A stretch of DNA of 57,457 nucleotides, taken from NCBI RefSeq assembly GCF_023653175.1, contig NZ_JAMNXL010000003.1, positions 1-57,457 on the forward strand, written 5' to 3'. This document shows, one piece after another, positions 7,247 to 16,003 of the stretch. Below the pieces are notes generated by a model. The model made no database searches and had not been told where the DNA came from. It saw nothing but the letters and a program-made list of their open reading frames with translations. Made by a program: the position numbers and the translations under genes. How positions within the stretch are numbered: the stretch's first letter is position 1; each line of letters starts with the position of its first letter. The DNA comes from Erythrobacter sp. (GTDB lineage: Bacteria > Pseudomonadota > Alphaproteobacteria > Sphingomonadales > Sphingomonadaceae).

Positions 7247-8232
7247 TCGCCCGAGCCTGCCGGGTTCTGCTCCAGCACCCGTCCGCGCTCGTTCTGGTTG
7301 ATCGCCAGCGCCAGCCCCGCCAGCGCCCCGAACTGGCGGGCGGCGCGCGCGGCGTTCTCGTGGTCCTTTGCGGCGTCCATCCCGCCGCTTTCGAACAGAT
7401 TGCCCGCCTCGATGGCGATGATCACCTCGCCGCGGGCGAACAACGCGCGAAGCTCGCGCGCCTCGAAGGCGCTTTCGAGCCGCAGCAGATGCTCGACATA
7501 GCTCGGATGCACCAGCACCCGCGCCTCGACCTGATCGTCGGAATAGAGCGCGAAGGTCTCGCCGAAAGCGGGGTGGACCTGGTCGACGCGGTCGAGGCGG
7601 TGCCCCTCGAAGCGGACATGATCGCTCGCGCCGCCGAGGCCCAGCCACTTGCGGTGCTTGCCCGCGCGTTCGAGCAGCGTCGTCGAATGGAACCGGCGGC
7701 CGAAGCTCATGCGGATGATCGGCCCCCTGAACACCGTCACCCAGCGCCGGTTCTTGCCCGAACCGCGCTGCTCTTCGAGATGACATTCGTAGAGGTCGAA
7801 ATCATGCCCCTCGAGCGTGCCATGCCAGCGATCCTCGAAGCTGGAGCGGTCGAAGCCGGGCAAGAGGCCATAGTTGCGCGCCGCCTCGAATTCGGGGCCG
7901 GGCTCGACCTCGGCGGCATAGGACAGGCCATGGCTGGCCGCGATTGCGCTGTTGATACCGGTCTTGATCGCCAGCTTTGCCGCGGCAATCGGGCGGTATC
8001 CCCACCAGGCCGCACCCGCGACGCCGGCGAAAGTTAGGATGCCTGACAGCTGCGTCGGCAGGGGGCTGAACCAGATGAAGGCGATCACCGGCATGAGGAT
8101 CACCGCGCCCCACACCCAGCGGTTCGTCGCCTGCTTCTTCGCGCTTTCGCGCATGCCGTTCTGCCCGGCAAGCCAATCCGCCAGGCCGCCCTGCATCAGG
8201 GCGTTGATATCCGATCCCACTGGTCCCGCCAT
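7240..8232 (-). CDS. DUF3137 membrane protein
   Basis: 330 residues. Two hydrophobic segments near residues 40-60 and 63-80 (WGAVILMPVIAFIWF; LTFAGVAGAAWWGY) anchor the N-terminus; the rest is soluble, including FRGPIIRMSFGRRF and GEVIIAIEAGNLFESG. It matches DUF3137, a family often found beside lemA. Here the LemA gene is divergent with 73 bp between the starts. No function is established; the pairing suggests a joint role at the membrane. Confidence 0.8.
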   Translation of the reverse strand: MAGPVGSDINALMQGGLADWLAGQNGMRESAKKQATNRWVWGAVILMPVIAFIWFSPLPTQLSGILTFAGVAGAAWWGYRPIAAAKLAIKTGINSAIAASHGLSYAAEVEPGPEFEAARNYGLLPGFDRSSFEDRWHGTLEGHDFDLYECHLEEQRGSGKNRRWVTVFRGPIIRMSFGRRFHSTTLLERAGKHRKWLGLGGASDHVRFEGHRLDRVDQVHPAFGETFALYSDDQVEARVLVHPSYVEHLLRLESAFEARELRALFARGEVIIAIEAGNLFESGGMDAAKDHENAARAARQFGALAGLALAINQNERGRVLEQNPAGSGEL

Positions 8233-8290
8233 TATTTGCCGGTTAGCACCTCTCCCTTAACGAATATGCGCTAAGGAACGCGCAGAATTC

Positions 8291-8297
8291 AAGGAGG
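8291..8297 (+). promoter_or_regulatory. Ribosome-binding site fixing the LemA start
   Basis: AAGGAGG is a near-perfect anti-Shine-Dalgarno match. It is 8 nt from the GTG at 8306 but only 2 nt from the TTG at 8300 used by the ORF track, so GTG 8306 is the start. Confidence 0.85.
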
Positions 8298-8305
8298 GCT
8301 TGCGC

Positions 8306-8878
8306 GTGATCGAGATTTTCGGCTGGCTGTGGACTTCGGCCATTCTGGTGATGGTGGTAGCGCTCGTCCTGCTCGCGATTGCCGCCTACAACAATCTCGT
8401 CGGCCTCAGGCAGAGCGTGCGGCAGGGGGTGGCCGATATCGATGCCCAGCTGCGCCAGCGGCATGATCTTATCCCCAATCTTGTCGAGACCGTGAAGGGC
8501 TATGCCGGGCACGAGGTGGCGACGCTCGAAGCGGTGATCGCGGCGCGCAATGCCGCCGCCAGCGGCGCACCGTCCTCGGGGGGCGAGCAGCAGCTGAAGA
8601 GCGCGCTCGGCAATCTACTGGCGCTGGGCGAGGCCTATCCCGACCTCAAGGCTTCCGCGAATTTCCAGTCGCTCCAGGGCGAGCTCGCCGATGTCGAGGA
8701 CAAGCTGGCTGCCGCCCGCCGCGCCCTCAACGCCGCGACCGCGCGCTTCAACGCCGCGCGCGAATCCTTCCCGGCGGTGCTGTTTGCCGGAATGTTCGGA
8801 TTCGCCGAGGCGGACTTCCACCGCCTCGACGCGAGCGAGCAGGGGACGGTCGACCAGGTGCCGCGGATCAGCTTCTGA
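8306..8878 (+). CDS. LemA family protein
   Basis: 190 residues from the GTG placed 8 nt after AAGGAGG. A single N-terminal transmembrane helix (WLWTSAILVMVVALVLLAIAAYNN) is followed by the LemA helical domain: RQSVRQGVADIDAQLRQRHD, LIPNLVETVKGY, a coiled region, and the C-terminal NAARESFPAVLFAGMFGF. LemA proteins have an outward N-terminus and a cytoplasmic helical bundle; their role is unknown. The divergent DUF3137 gene shares the promoter region. Confidence 0.9.
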   Translation: MIEIFGWLWTSAILVMVVALVLLAIAAYNNLVGLRQSVRQGVADIDAQLRQRHDLIPNLVETVKGYAGHEVATLEAVIAARNAAASGAPSSGGEQQLKSALGNLLALGEAYPDLKASANFQSLQGELADVEDKLAAARRALNAATARFNAARESFPAVLFAGMFGFAEADFHRLDASEQGTVDQVPRISF

Positions 8879-9039
8879 TTCGGCTCCAGAACGGGGCCAA
8901 ACAGCGGATTTCCGGTCACATTCCGGTCGCGTTCGGGCTGTGGGCCGGATGATGTCTTCAAAAAGTAACATTTCCTCCCGGCGGGGTGCATTTTTCATTT
9001 GCATTTCCCCCCCCAGGCCCTAGATGCGCCCTTCCGCTG

Positions 9040-9115
9040 CCCCAAGGGGACTTCCAAACCGCAAGGCAGCTTGTCGTTTTATGGTTTTCACAAACCGTTT
9101 TGGGGGTCCCTTGAG
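9040..9115 (+). promoter_or_regulatory. Structured leader of the decarboxylase gene, candidate speF-type RNA
   Basis: CCCCAA (9040-9045) can pair with TTGGGG (9100-9105), which contains the probable ribosome-binding site of the decarboxylase. Inside, GGTTT (9083-9087) can pair with AAACC at 9056-9060 or with a second AAACC at 9092-9096 (tetraloop TCAC). The two are mutually exclusive, as in a switching leader. The speF RNA motif is known upstream of ornithine decarboxylase genes in alphaproteobacteria; I recognise the context and layout but cannot confirm a covariance-model match. The 237-bp gap after LemA (8879-9115) holds no other gene. Confidence 0.5.
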
Positions 9116-10321
9116 TTGCACATCTATCCTGACGCACTGGCTGTAGTCCGCGACCTCCGTCCGGACGAACCCGTCATCCTCAATCGCCCGCACGCCGCGC
9201 GGCGCGCCGCCCGTTTCTTCGTCGAGAAGTTTCCGGGCAAGGTGCTCTATGCGGTCAAGGCCAACCCGGCGCCCGATCTGATCGAGGTGCTGTGGAGCGC
9301 CGGTGTCACCCACTATGACGTCGCCTCGATCACCGAGGTGCGGCTGGTGCGCGGCATCCTGCCTGACGCGGTGCTGTGCTTCATGCACCCGGTGAAGACC
9401 CCGGCGGCAATCCGCGAGGCCTATTTCGAGCACGGCGTGCGTACCTTCAGCCTCGACACATACGAGGAGCTGGAGAAGATCGTGGCCGCCTGCACCGATC
9501 CCGCGACCGGCGAGGCGCCGCGCGACCTGCGTCTGTGCGTGCGGCTGCGCGTATCTTCGGAATATTCCGAGCTCAGCCTCGCGTCGAAGTTCGGCTGCGA
9601 CCTCATCGAAGCGCCCCAGCTGCTCCAGCAGGCCCGCCAGCATTGCGACTGGCTGGGCGTGTGCTTCCATGTCGGCAGCCAGGCGATGACGCCCTTCGCT
9701 TTCGTGCAGGCATTGGACCGCACCCGTGCGGCGATTGCCGAGGCGTCGGTCGTGATCGACATGATCGATGTCGGCGGGGGCTTCCCGAGCGCCTATCCGG
9801 GGCTCGAACCGCCGCCGATGGAAGATTACTTCGCGATCATCGCCAAGCACTTCGAAAGCCTGCCGATCGCCTACAACGCCGAGCTGTGGTGCGAACCCGG
9901 CCGCGCGCTGTCGGCCGAGTATTCGTCGATGATCGTGCAGGTGAACAAGCGCCGTGACGAGGAGCTTTACATCAACGACGGTGCCTATGGCGCCCTTTAC
10001 GATGCCGCTCACGTTGCCTGGCGCTTCCCGGTGCGAGCGCTCGAGGACGACCTGATCGAGGAAGACGAGGATTTCGCCTTCTACGGCCCGACCTGCGACG
10101 ATGCCGACTACATGAAGGGCCCGTTCAAGCTGCCCGCCGACATCCAGGCGGGCGACTATATCGAAATCGGGATGCTCGGCGCTTACGGCGCGGCGATGAA
10201 GACCGGTTTCAACGGCTATGGCAATGCCCAGGTCGTGACCGTGCAGGACGAGCCGATGATGAGCCTGTTCAACGGCACCCGCGTGCGCGAGGCGACCGAC
10301 AACGTGGTGAGCCTGCGCTGA
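9116..10321 (+). CDS. Ornithine-type decarboxylase, PLP fold type III
   Basis: 401 residues when started at the TTG at 9116, which follows a GGGGG tract and gives the family's usual start; the ORF-track ATG at 8999 would translate the structured leader. VLYAVKANP carries the PLP lysine (about K48), IDVGGGFPSAYPG binds the PLP phosphate, CEPGRALSAEY contacts phosphate and substrate, and GPTCDDADYM has the active-site cysteine/aspartate. The family decarboxylates ornithine to putrescine; some alphaproteobacterial members also take lysine. With the genes at 2576 and 5411 this completes a local route from diamine to triamine. A strong terminator hairpin follows directly. Confidence 0.9.
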   Translation: MHIYPDALAVVRDLRPDEPVILNRPHAARRAARFFVEKFPGKVLYAVKANPAPDLIEVLWSAGVTHYDVASITEVRLVRGILPDAVLCFMHPVKTPAAIREAYFEHGVRTFSLDTYEELEKIVAACTDPATGEAPRDLRLCVRLRVSSEYSELSLASKFGCDLIEAPQLLQQARQHCDWLGVCFHVGSQAMTPFAFVQALDRTRAAIAEASVVIDMIDVGGGFPSAYPGLEPPPMEDYFAIIAKHFESLPIAYNAELWCEPGRALSAEYSSMIVQVNKRRDEELYINDGAYGALYDAAHVAWRFPVRALEDDLIEEDEDFAFYGPTCDDADYMKGPFKLPADIQAGDYIEIGMLGAYGAAMKTGFNGYGNAQVVTVQDEPMMSLFNGTRVREATDNVVSLR

Positions 10322-10327
10322 CCCTTT

Positions 10328-10360
10328 CCGCCGCTCCGCCCGTTGAGGGCGGGGCGGCGG
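10328..10360 (+). terminator. Terminator after the decarboxylase gene
   Basis: CCGCCGCTCCGCCC and GGGCGGGGCGGCGG form a 14-bp stem with one G-T wobble and a GTTGA loop, starting 6 nt after the stop codon and followed by CGTTT. The T tract is short but the stem is very stable. Confidence 0.8.
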
Positions 10361-10497
10361 CGTTTACGCACATTTGTCACATAAATACCACAGGAATGAC
10401 AAGAAGCCCGCTTGGCGGCGCAATTTTGTTAGGCTTTGAGCCGCTTGCCGATAACTTTCCGGTCCAAACGATCATTCTGGCACCGAGGAAGCATATC

Positions 10498-13071
10498 ATG
10501 GCAATTCGCACCTCCTTCACCACCGGCAGCGCGCTTGTGGCCCTTGCGCTGGGCTGCGCGGCGCAGCCCGCCTTCGCGCAGGACGAGGCCGCCGGCGCCG
10601 AAACCGATCCCGCGGCCGTGGGTGACCCCATCATCGTCACCGGCACCCGCCGCACCGACCGCACGGTTTCCGAAAGCGCGGTGCCGATCGACGTGATCGG
10701 TTCCGATGCGCTGCTCAACCAGGGCACCACAGAGACCAACCGGCTGCTCAACAATCTCGTCCCCTCGTTCAATTTCCCGCAGCCCTCGCTGACCGACGGC
10801 ACCGATTCGCTGCGCCCGGCGACCTTGCGCGGCCTTGCGCCCGATCAGGTGCTGGTGCTGGTCAACGGCAAGCGCCGGCATTCTTCGGCGCTGCTCAACC
10901 TCAACGGTTCGATCGGGCGCGGCTCCACCGGCGTCGACATGAACACCATCCCGCCGCTCGCGATCGATCGCATCGAAGTGCTGCGCGATGGCGCGGCCTC
11001 GCAATATGGTTCGGACGCGATCGCGGGGGTGATCAACATCCAGCTCAGGAAGGGCCAGGGCGGGCGCGCGCAGGTCACCTACGGCAAGTACATTACCACC
11101 ATGGAGGACGTCGCCCAGGTCCAGAGCGTCGCGCCCACCACTGGGGCGAGCAACGATCCGGTGATCACCTATACCGGCGAGGACCGCAAGCGCCGCGATG
11201 GCGACACCGTCACCTTCGCCGCCAATTACGGTTTGCCGCTGGGCGACACCGGCTTCGTCAACATCACCGCCGAATACAAGGACCGCGATCCCACCAACCG
11301 CTCGGGCCCGGACATCCGCCGGCAATATTCCGGCGTGGGTGACGTCCGCGAGACCACCATCAATCGCTACAACCACCGGTTCGGTGACGGCAAGTCGGAG
11401 GACGTGAACCTGTTCGTCAACGCCGGCATCGATGTCGGGACAAGCTTCGAGCTCTATGCCTTCGGCAGCTATGGCAACCGCCAGGCCAACGGCGCGGGCT
11501 TCTACCGCCGCTCGCTCGACGCGCGCAACCGCGACTTCGCCAATGGCGGCGCGCCCTTCTATCCCGACGGGTTCCTGCCGCAGATCGATGCCGATATCGA
11601 GGATATCGCAGGGGTGATCGGGATCCGCGGCGAGACCGGCGGCTGGAACCTCGACCTGTCGGTCAACTACGGCAGCAACCGCCTCGATTACGGCGTTTCG
11701 AACAGCTGGAACGCCTCGCTCGGCGGGATCGCGAGCCCGACCGAATTCGACGCGGGCGGGCTGCGGTCGGGGCAGACCTCGGTCAATGTCGATGCCCAGC
11801 GCGACATCGACCTCGGCATCGGCGACAGCTCGATCGCCTTCGGGGGCGAGTGGCGCAACGAGAACTACAAGATCATCCCGGGCGAAGAGGCGAGCTACAT
11901 CGCTGGGCCCTTCACCTTCTCGAACGGCGCAGCGCCCGGCGCGCAGGTGTTCCCGGGCTTCCAGCCCTCCACTGCGGTTGACGCCTCGCGTGACAGCTTT
12001 GCCGCCTATGTCGAACTCGACACCGATCTGTCGGACATGTTCAACGTGCAGGTCGCAGGGCGCTACGAGCACTTCTCGGACTTCGGCGACACGCTCAACG
12101 GCAAGATCGCCGCGCGCTTCGAGCCTGTCGAAGGGATCGCCATCCGCGGTTCGGCCTCGACCGGCTTCCGCGCGCCGGGGATGGCGCAGCAGTTCTTCTC
12201 GACCACCTCTACCAACAATGTCGCGGGCGTCGGGTTGATCGAGATCGGCACCTTCCCGGTCAATTCGCCGATCGCAGTGGCGCTGGGCGCACAGCCGCTC
12301 GAGCCCGAGGAATCGGTCAACCTCGGCGGGGGGGTGGTGTTCACCATGGTCGAGGGCCTCAGCCTCACGGTCGATTACTACAACATCAAGATCACCGACC
12401 GCATCGTGCTGACCGAGAACCTGCAGGGCGCCGACGTGGTCGCGCTGCTGCAGGCGGCGGGCGTGGTCGGCACTTCGGCGCGGTTCTTCATCAACGGCAT
12501 CGACACCCGCACCGAGGGTCTCGATATCGTTGCGAGCTACCGCGTGCCCGATTTCGGCGCGGGCCGCTTCACGCTGACCGCGGGCTTCAACGTCAACGAC
12601 ACCGCGATCACCGACCGCAGGACATTCTCGGGCTTCGCCGCCCAGCGCCTGTTCGCGCGTCCGGAGAGCTTCCGCCTGACCGACGGGCAGCCGTCGAACA
12701 AGCTCAATATCGGGCTCGACTGGGACATGGCGCCGTTCGGCGCGAGCCTGCGGGCCAACCGCTTCGGTTCGGTGTTCCTGCCGATCGGTTCGAACAATGA
12801 TCTCACCATCGCCAAGGGCGCGGCCCCGGGCGATGTGACGCTGTCGCCCAAGTGGGTGGTCGATCTGGAAGCGCGCTACACGCTGATGGAGCGCGTCCAG
12901 CTGGCGGTGGGGGCGAACAACCTGCTCGACGAATACCCCGACCGTTTGCCCTTCGGCGTCGTCGGCGGATTCAATTTCGGCCAGAATCAAGCATTTCTGC
13001 CCTATTCCTCGCAATCGCCCTTCGGTTTCAGCGGGCGGTTCCTGTACGGGCGCGTCAGCGTCGAGTTCTGA
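10498..13071 (+). CDS. TonB-dependent outer-membrane receptor
   Basis: 857 residues from the ATG at 10498 (GAGGAA at suitable spacing). A signal peptide ends AQPAFAQ; DPIIVTGTR resembles a TonB box; the plug domain includes LVLVNGKRRHSSALLNLNG and RIEVLRDGAASQYGSDAIAG; the beta-barrel ends in the outer-membrane signature RVSVEF with a C-terminal phenylalanine. This subtype, with the RHSSAL and DMNTIPPLAIDRIEVL stretches, is abundant in sphingomonads. The substrate cannot be named; no siderophore, vitamin B12 or sugar-use genes are adjacent. Confidence 0.93.
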   Translation: MAIRTSFTTGSALVALALGCAAQPAFAQDEAAGAETDPAAVGDPIIVTGTRRTDRTVSESAVPIDVIGSDALLNQGTTETNRLLNNLVPSFNFPQPSLTDGTDSLRPATLRGLAPDQVLVLVNGKRRHSSALLNLNGSIGRGSTGVDMNTIPPLAIDRIEVLRDGAASQYGSDAIAGVINIQLRKGQGGRAQVTYGKYITTMEDVAQVQSVAPTTGASNDPVITYTGEDRKRRDGDTVTFAANYGLPLGDTGFVNITAEYKDRDPTNRSGPDIRRQYSGVGDVRETTINRYNHRFGDGKSEDVNLFVNAGIDVGTSFELYAFGSYGNRQANGAGFYRRSLDARNRDFANGGAPFYPDGFLPQIDADIEDIAGVIGIRGETGGWNLDLSVNYGSNRLDYGVSNSWNASLGGIASPTEFDAGGLRSGQTSVNVDAQRDIDLGIGDSSIAFGGEWRNENYKIIPGEEASYIAGPFTFSNGAAPGAQVFPGFQPSTAVDASRDSFAAYVELDTDLSDMFNVQVAGRYEHFSDFGDTLNGKIAARFEPVEGIAIRGSASTGFRAPGMAQQFFSTTSTNNVAGVGLIEIGTFPVNSPIAVALGAQPLEPEESVNLGGGVVFTMVEGLSLTVDYYNIKITDRIVLTENLQGADVVALLQAAGVVGTSARFFINGIDTRTEGLDIVASYRVPDFGAGRFTLTAGFNVNDTAITDRRTFSGFAAQRLFARPESFRLTDGQPSNKLNIGLDWDMAPFGASLRANRFGSVFLPIGSNNDLTIAKGAAPGDVTLSPKWVVDLEARYTLMERVQLAVGANNLLDEYPDRLPFGVVGGFNFGQNQAFLPYSSQSPFGFSGRFLYGRVSVEF

Positions 13072-13122
13072 TTGGCGGGCCGGAGCAGCGGGGCGAGGGC
13101 GCCTCGCTGCCTCGGCCAGCCC

Positions 13123-13641
13123 TTACAGCCGCACCTCGGCGACCTTGTCCTTGTAGTCCTGCTTGGGGTCGATCCCGATCAGCATCTTGATCCCCGCCAC
13201 CAGCGAGGAGGCGTCGACCCAGATCTCGGCTTCCTCGGCATCGAGGCGGATCAGCGCGATCTTGGGGTCGTCCTTGCCTTCGTACCAGGCCGCGACGAAG
13301 CGGTTCCAGAGCCGGTCGATGGTCGCGCGGTCGCGGGTGGTGGACAGCTGGCCGTGGACCGTCGCCCACACGTCATGCCCCTTGGAGGCGAAGTGCGCCA
13401 TCGCGCGCGGGCTTCCGCCGTCGAGCTCGGCCTGCTGGATCATGCGGTAGAGGTTGTTGTCGGTGGCGGTGAAGAACCACAGCGGGCCGTGGTAGTCGCC
13501 GTCAACATCCAGCTCGTCATCGAGCTGCGCTGTCATGGGACGGGCGTGGCCGTCCTCGCCCTCGGCCAGGCCGAGGAACATCGTCATGTCGCTGTTGAGC
13601 GCCTTCCAGAACTTGCGTCGGATCTCCGCGTCGGTCGCCAT
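13123..13641 (-). CDS. Pyridoxamine 5'-phosphate oxidase-like FMN-binding protein (general stress protein 26 type)
   Basis: 172 residues matching the split-barrel flavin-binding family of general stress protein 26. Typical parts are an N-terminal RRKFWKALNSDMTMFLGL, GPLWFFTATDNNL, DVWATVHGQLS and DRLWNRFVAAWYEGKDDPKIAL. These small cytosolic proteins bind FMN or F420-like cofactors; the reaction is unknown. It is the last gene of the leftward run and lies 56 nt downstream of the thiolase, so it may be co-transcribed. Confidence 0.82.
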   Translation of the reverse strand: MATDAEIRRKFWKALNSDMTMFLGLAEGEDGHARPMTAQLDDELDVDGDYHGPLWFFTATDNNLYRMIQQAELDGGSPRAMAHFASKGHDVWATVHGQLSTTRDRATIDRLWNRFVAAWYEGKDDPKIALIRLDAEEAEIWVDASSLVAGIKMLIGIDPKQDYKDKVAEVRL

Positions 13642-13697
13642 GCCTGTCTCCTTCGTTGGGGACAGGCGCTAGCGCCGACGCGGAGGAAAAGTTCCGC

Positions 13698-14879
13698 TCA
13701 GAAGACCTCGAAGAGACCGGCCGCGCCCATGCCGCCGCCAATGCACATGGTGACGACCACATACTTGGCGCCGCGGCGCTTGCCTTCGATCAGGGCGTGG
13801 CCGGTGCAGCGCGCGCCGGTCATGCCGTAGGGGTGGCCGATCGAGATCGAGCCGCCGCTGACGTTGAGGATGTCGTTGGGGATGCCGAGCGTGTCGCGGC
13901 AGTAGAGCACCTGCACCGCGAAGGCCTCGTTCAGTTCCCACAGCCCGATGTCGTCCATCTTGAGGCCGGTTGCCTTGAGCAGCTTCGGGATAGCGAAGAC
14001 CGGGCCGATGCCCATCTCGTCGGGCTCGGTGCCCGCGACCGCCATGCCGACATAGCGGCCGAGCGGCTGGAGACCGCGTTGTTCGGCAATCTTGGCTTCC
14101 ATCAGCACGCTCGCCGAGGAACCATCCGACAGCTGCGAGGCATTGCCCGCAGTGATGCACATGCCCGGGCCCATCACCGGCTGGAGGCTCTGGAGGCCTT
14201 CGAGGGTGGTCTCGGGACGGTTGCCCTCGTCCTTGGAGAGGGTGATCTCCTTCTGCGAGACTTCCTTGGTCTCCTTGTCGACCACGTTCATGGTGACGGT
14301 GACGGGGACGATCTCGGCGTCAAGGCGCCCTTCGGCCTGCGCGGCGGCGGTGCGCATCTGCGACTGGTAGGCGTATTCGTCCTGCGCTTCGCGGCTGATG
14401 TTGTAGCGCTTGGCGACGGTCTCGGCCGTGCCGAGCATCGGCATGTAGACGTCCTTGTGCATCGCGATCAGCGAGCGGTCGGGCGAGACGCGCATCTCAG
14501 GGGTCTGGACGAGGCTGATCGAATCCTGCCCGCCGCCGACAACGATATCCATGTTGTCGACGATGATCTGCTTGGCGGCGGTCGAAATCGCCATCAGGCC
14601 CGAGGAGCACTGGCGGTCGATGGTCTGGCCGCTGACAGTGACCGGGCAGCCGGCACGCAGTGCGACCTGGCGGGCGATGTTGCCGGCCTGAGTCCCTTGC
14701 GTGAGGACGGTGCCCCACACCACATCGTCGATCTGGCCGGCCTCGATCCCGGCGCGCTCGATGGCCGGCGCGAGGCTGAGGGCGCCGAGCGTCGGCCCGG
14801 GCGTGGCATTGAAGGCGCCCTTGTAGGCGCGGCCGATGGGGGTGCGGGCGGTGGAAACGATAACAGCGTCACGTGCCAT
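13698..14879 (-). CDS. Acetyl-CoA C-acyltransferase (thiolase)
   Basis: 393 residues, the standard thiolase length. [10 protein letters not shown] holds the nucleophilic cysteine (C91), WELNEAFA and [12 protein letters not shown] hold catalytic Asn and His, and [16 protein letters not shown] holds the second active cysteine. The enzyme cleaves 3-ketoacyl-CoA with CoA in beta-oxidation or runs in reverse. The upstream genes encode an AhpD-like protein and a MaoC hydratase, supporting a fatty- or aromatic-acid degradation operon. AAGGATA lies upstream of the ATG. Confidence 0.95.
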   Translation of the reverse strand: MARDAVIVSTARTPIGRAYKGAFNATPGPTLGALSLAPAIERAGIEAGQIDDVVWGTVLTQGTQAGNIARQVALRAGCPVTVSGQTIDRQCSSGLMAISTAAKQIIVDNMDIVVGGGQDSISLVQTPEMRVSPDRSLIAMHKDVYMPMLGTAETVAKRYNISREAQDEYAYQSQMRTAAAQAEGRLDAEIVPVTVTMNVVDKETKEVSQKEITLSKDEGNRPETTLEGLQSLQPVMGPGMCITAGNASQLSDGSSASVLMEAKIAEQRGLQPLGRYVGMAVAGTEPDEMGIGPVFAIPKLLKATGLKMDDIGLWELNEAFAVQVLYCRDTLGIPNDILNVSGGSISIGHPYGMTGARCTGHALIEGKRRGAKYVVVTMCIGGGMGAAGLFEVF

Positions 14880-14905
14880 GATAGGGGGTATCCTTGTTCT
14901 GAGGT

Positions 14906-15445
14906 TCAGTCGGGGAACCGTACCGCCCCGTCTTCGAGCGGCAGGTCGAGCGCGCCGCAGATCAGCGACACGCCGTGATAGAAGGCGGTGAGCTGGACGA
15001 TTTCGAGCACTTCTTCTTCCGAGAAGTGCGCCCGAAGGTCAGCCCAATGCGCGTCGGAGAGACGCTTTTCGTCGAGCAGGGCATCGACGCCGGCGATCAG
15101 TGCGGCCTCGCGCGCGGCCCACACCGGATCAGCGGCCGAGCCGTGCACCAGAGCGCGCTGCTGCGCCTCGTCGATGCCGGCTTTTTCCGCAAAGCCGCGG
15201 ATGTGGACGCCGTATTCGTACTCGCAGCCGCAGCGCGCCGTGGTGCGGTCGATCACCAGCTCGCGTTCGCGCAAGGCCAGCGGGCCGCGGTCGAGCATCG
15301 AGCCGGCGGTGAACTTGCCCCATGCGCGCTCGTGCTTGGCGAGCGTGGTGAACAGCTTCAGCGGCGGCGCACCGCGCATCAGCACGGCCATCGCCCGGGC
15401 GAAAGGCTCGGGGTAGGGCTCTGCGAGAGGTTCGATGCGCGCCAT
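14906..15445 (-). CDS. Carboxymuconolactone decarboxylase family protein (AhpD-like)
   Basis: 179 residues from the ATG at 15445, which lies 5 nt after the MaoC stop; the 211-aa ORF-track start lies inside the maoC gene. The core [21 protein letters not shown] is the AhpD/CMD motif with a CxC-type redox centre and a following histidine. The C-terminus [22 protein letters not shown] is also typical. Members are peroxidase-associated reductases or true lactone decarboxylases. Its position in an operon with acyl-CoA enzymes fits the common but unexplained pairing of CMD proteins with CoA-dependent degradation. Confidence 0.85.
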   Translation of the reverse strand: MARIEPLAEPYPEPFARAMAVLMRGAPPLKLFTTLAKHERAWGKFTAGSMLDRGPLALRERELVIDRTTARCGCEYEYGVHIRGFAEKAGIDEAQQRALVHGSAADPVWAAREAALIAGVDALLDEKRLSDAHWADLRAHFSEEEVLEIVQLTAFYHGVSLICGALDLPLEDGAVRFPD

Positions 15446-15450
15446 CGGGC

Positions 15451-15900
15451 TCACACGAAGTATTGTGTGATCCACTCGGCCATCAGCGCGGGCTTTTCCT
15501 CGCCCTCGATCTCGATGGTGATTTCGCAGGTTTGCTGCCACTGGCCGGGGCGCTTCTCGACCATTTCGGTGAGCTTCCAGTGCCCGCGGATGCGCTTGCC
15601 GGCGCGGACCGGGGCGATGAAGCGGGTCTTGTTGCCGCCGTAGTTGACGCCCATCTTCACGCCGTCGATGCGCGGAGCGCCGCCCTGGGCGCCGAGATAG
15701 GGGATCATCGACAGCGTCAGGAAGCCGTGGGCGATCGTGCCGCCGAACGGCGTCATCTTCGCCATCTCTTCATTGACGTGGATGAACTGGTGATCACCGG
15801 TCGCCTCGGCGAACTGGTTGATGCGTTCCTGGCTCATCTCGGCCCATTCGCTGGTGCCGATCACTTCGCCGACCTTGGCGGCCAAATCCTGCGGGTTCAT
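15451..15900 (-). CDS. MaoC family (R)-enoyl-CoA hydratase
   Basis: 149 residues with a single hotdog fold. FAEATGDHQFIHV contains the catalytic Asp and His of (R)-specific hydratases, followed by the hydratase-2 stretch GGTIAHGFLTLSMIP. The family hydrates trans-2-enoyl-CoA to (R)-3-hydroxyacyl-CoA. It is the first gene of the leftward operon with the AhpD-like protein, thiolase and FMN protein. AGGAG lies just upstream of the ATG. Confidence 0.92.
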   Translation of the reverse strand: MNPQDLAAKVGEVIGTSEWAEMSQERINQFAEATGDHQFIHVNEEMAKMTPFGGTIAHGFLTLSMIPYLGAQGGAPRIDGVKMGVNYGGNKTRFIAPVRAGKRIRGHWKLTEMVEKRPGQWQQTCEITIEIEGEEKPALMAEWITQYFV

Positions 15901-16003
15901 CAGGGCTCCTCCTTGTGTCCGCGAAGCCGCCCGATCCGTGGCCGACTTCGCTGTTTGCGCCGGGCTACATGGCGCAACACAAGGGGGAGCGCAACGTCCA
16001 GCG

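Noticed and set aside
8999-9115. Upstream ATG start for the decarboxylase
   Set aside because: It would translate the structured leader and give a 39-residue extension with no family similarity.
10429-13014. 861-codon minus-strand ORF
   Set aside because: Shadow of the TonB-dependent receptor; no family motifs.
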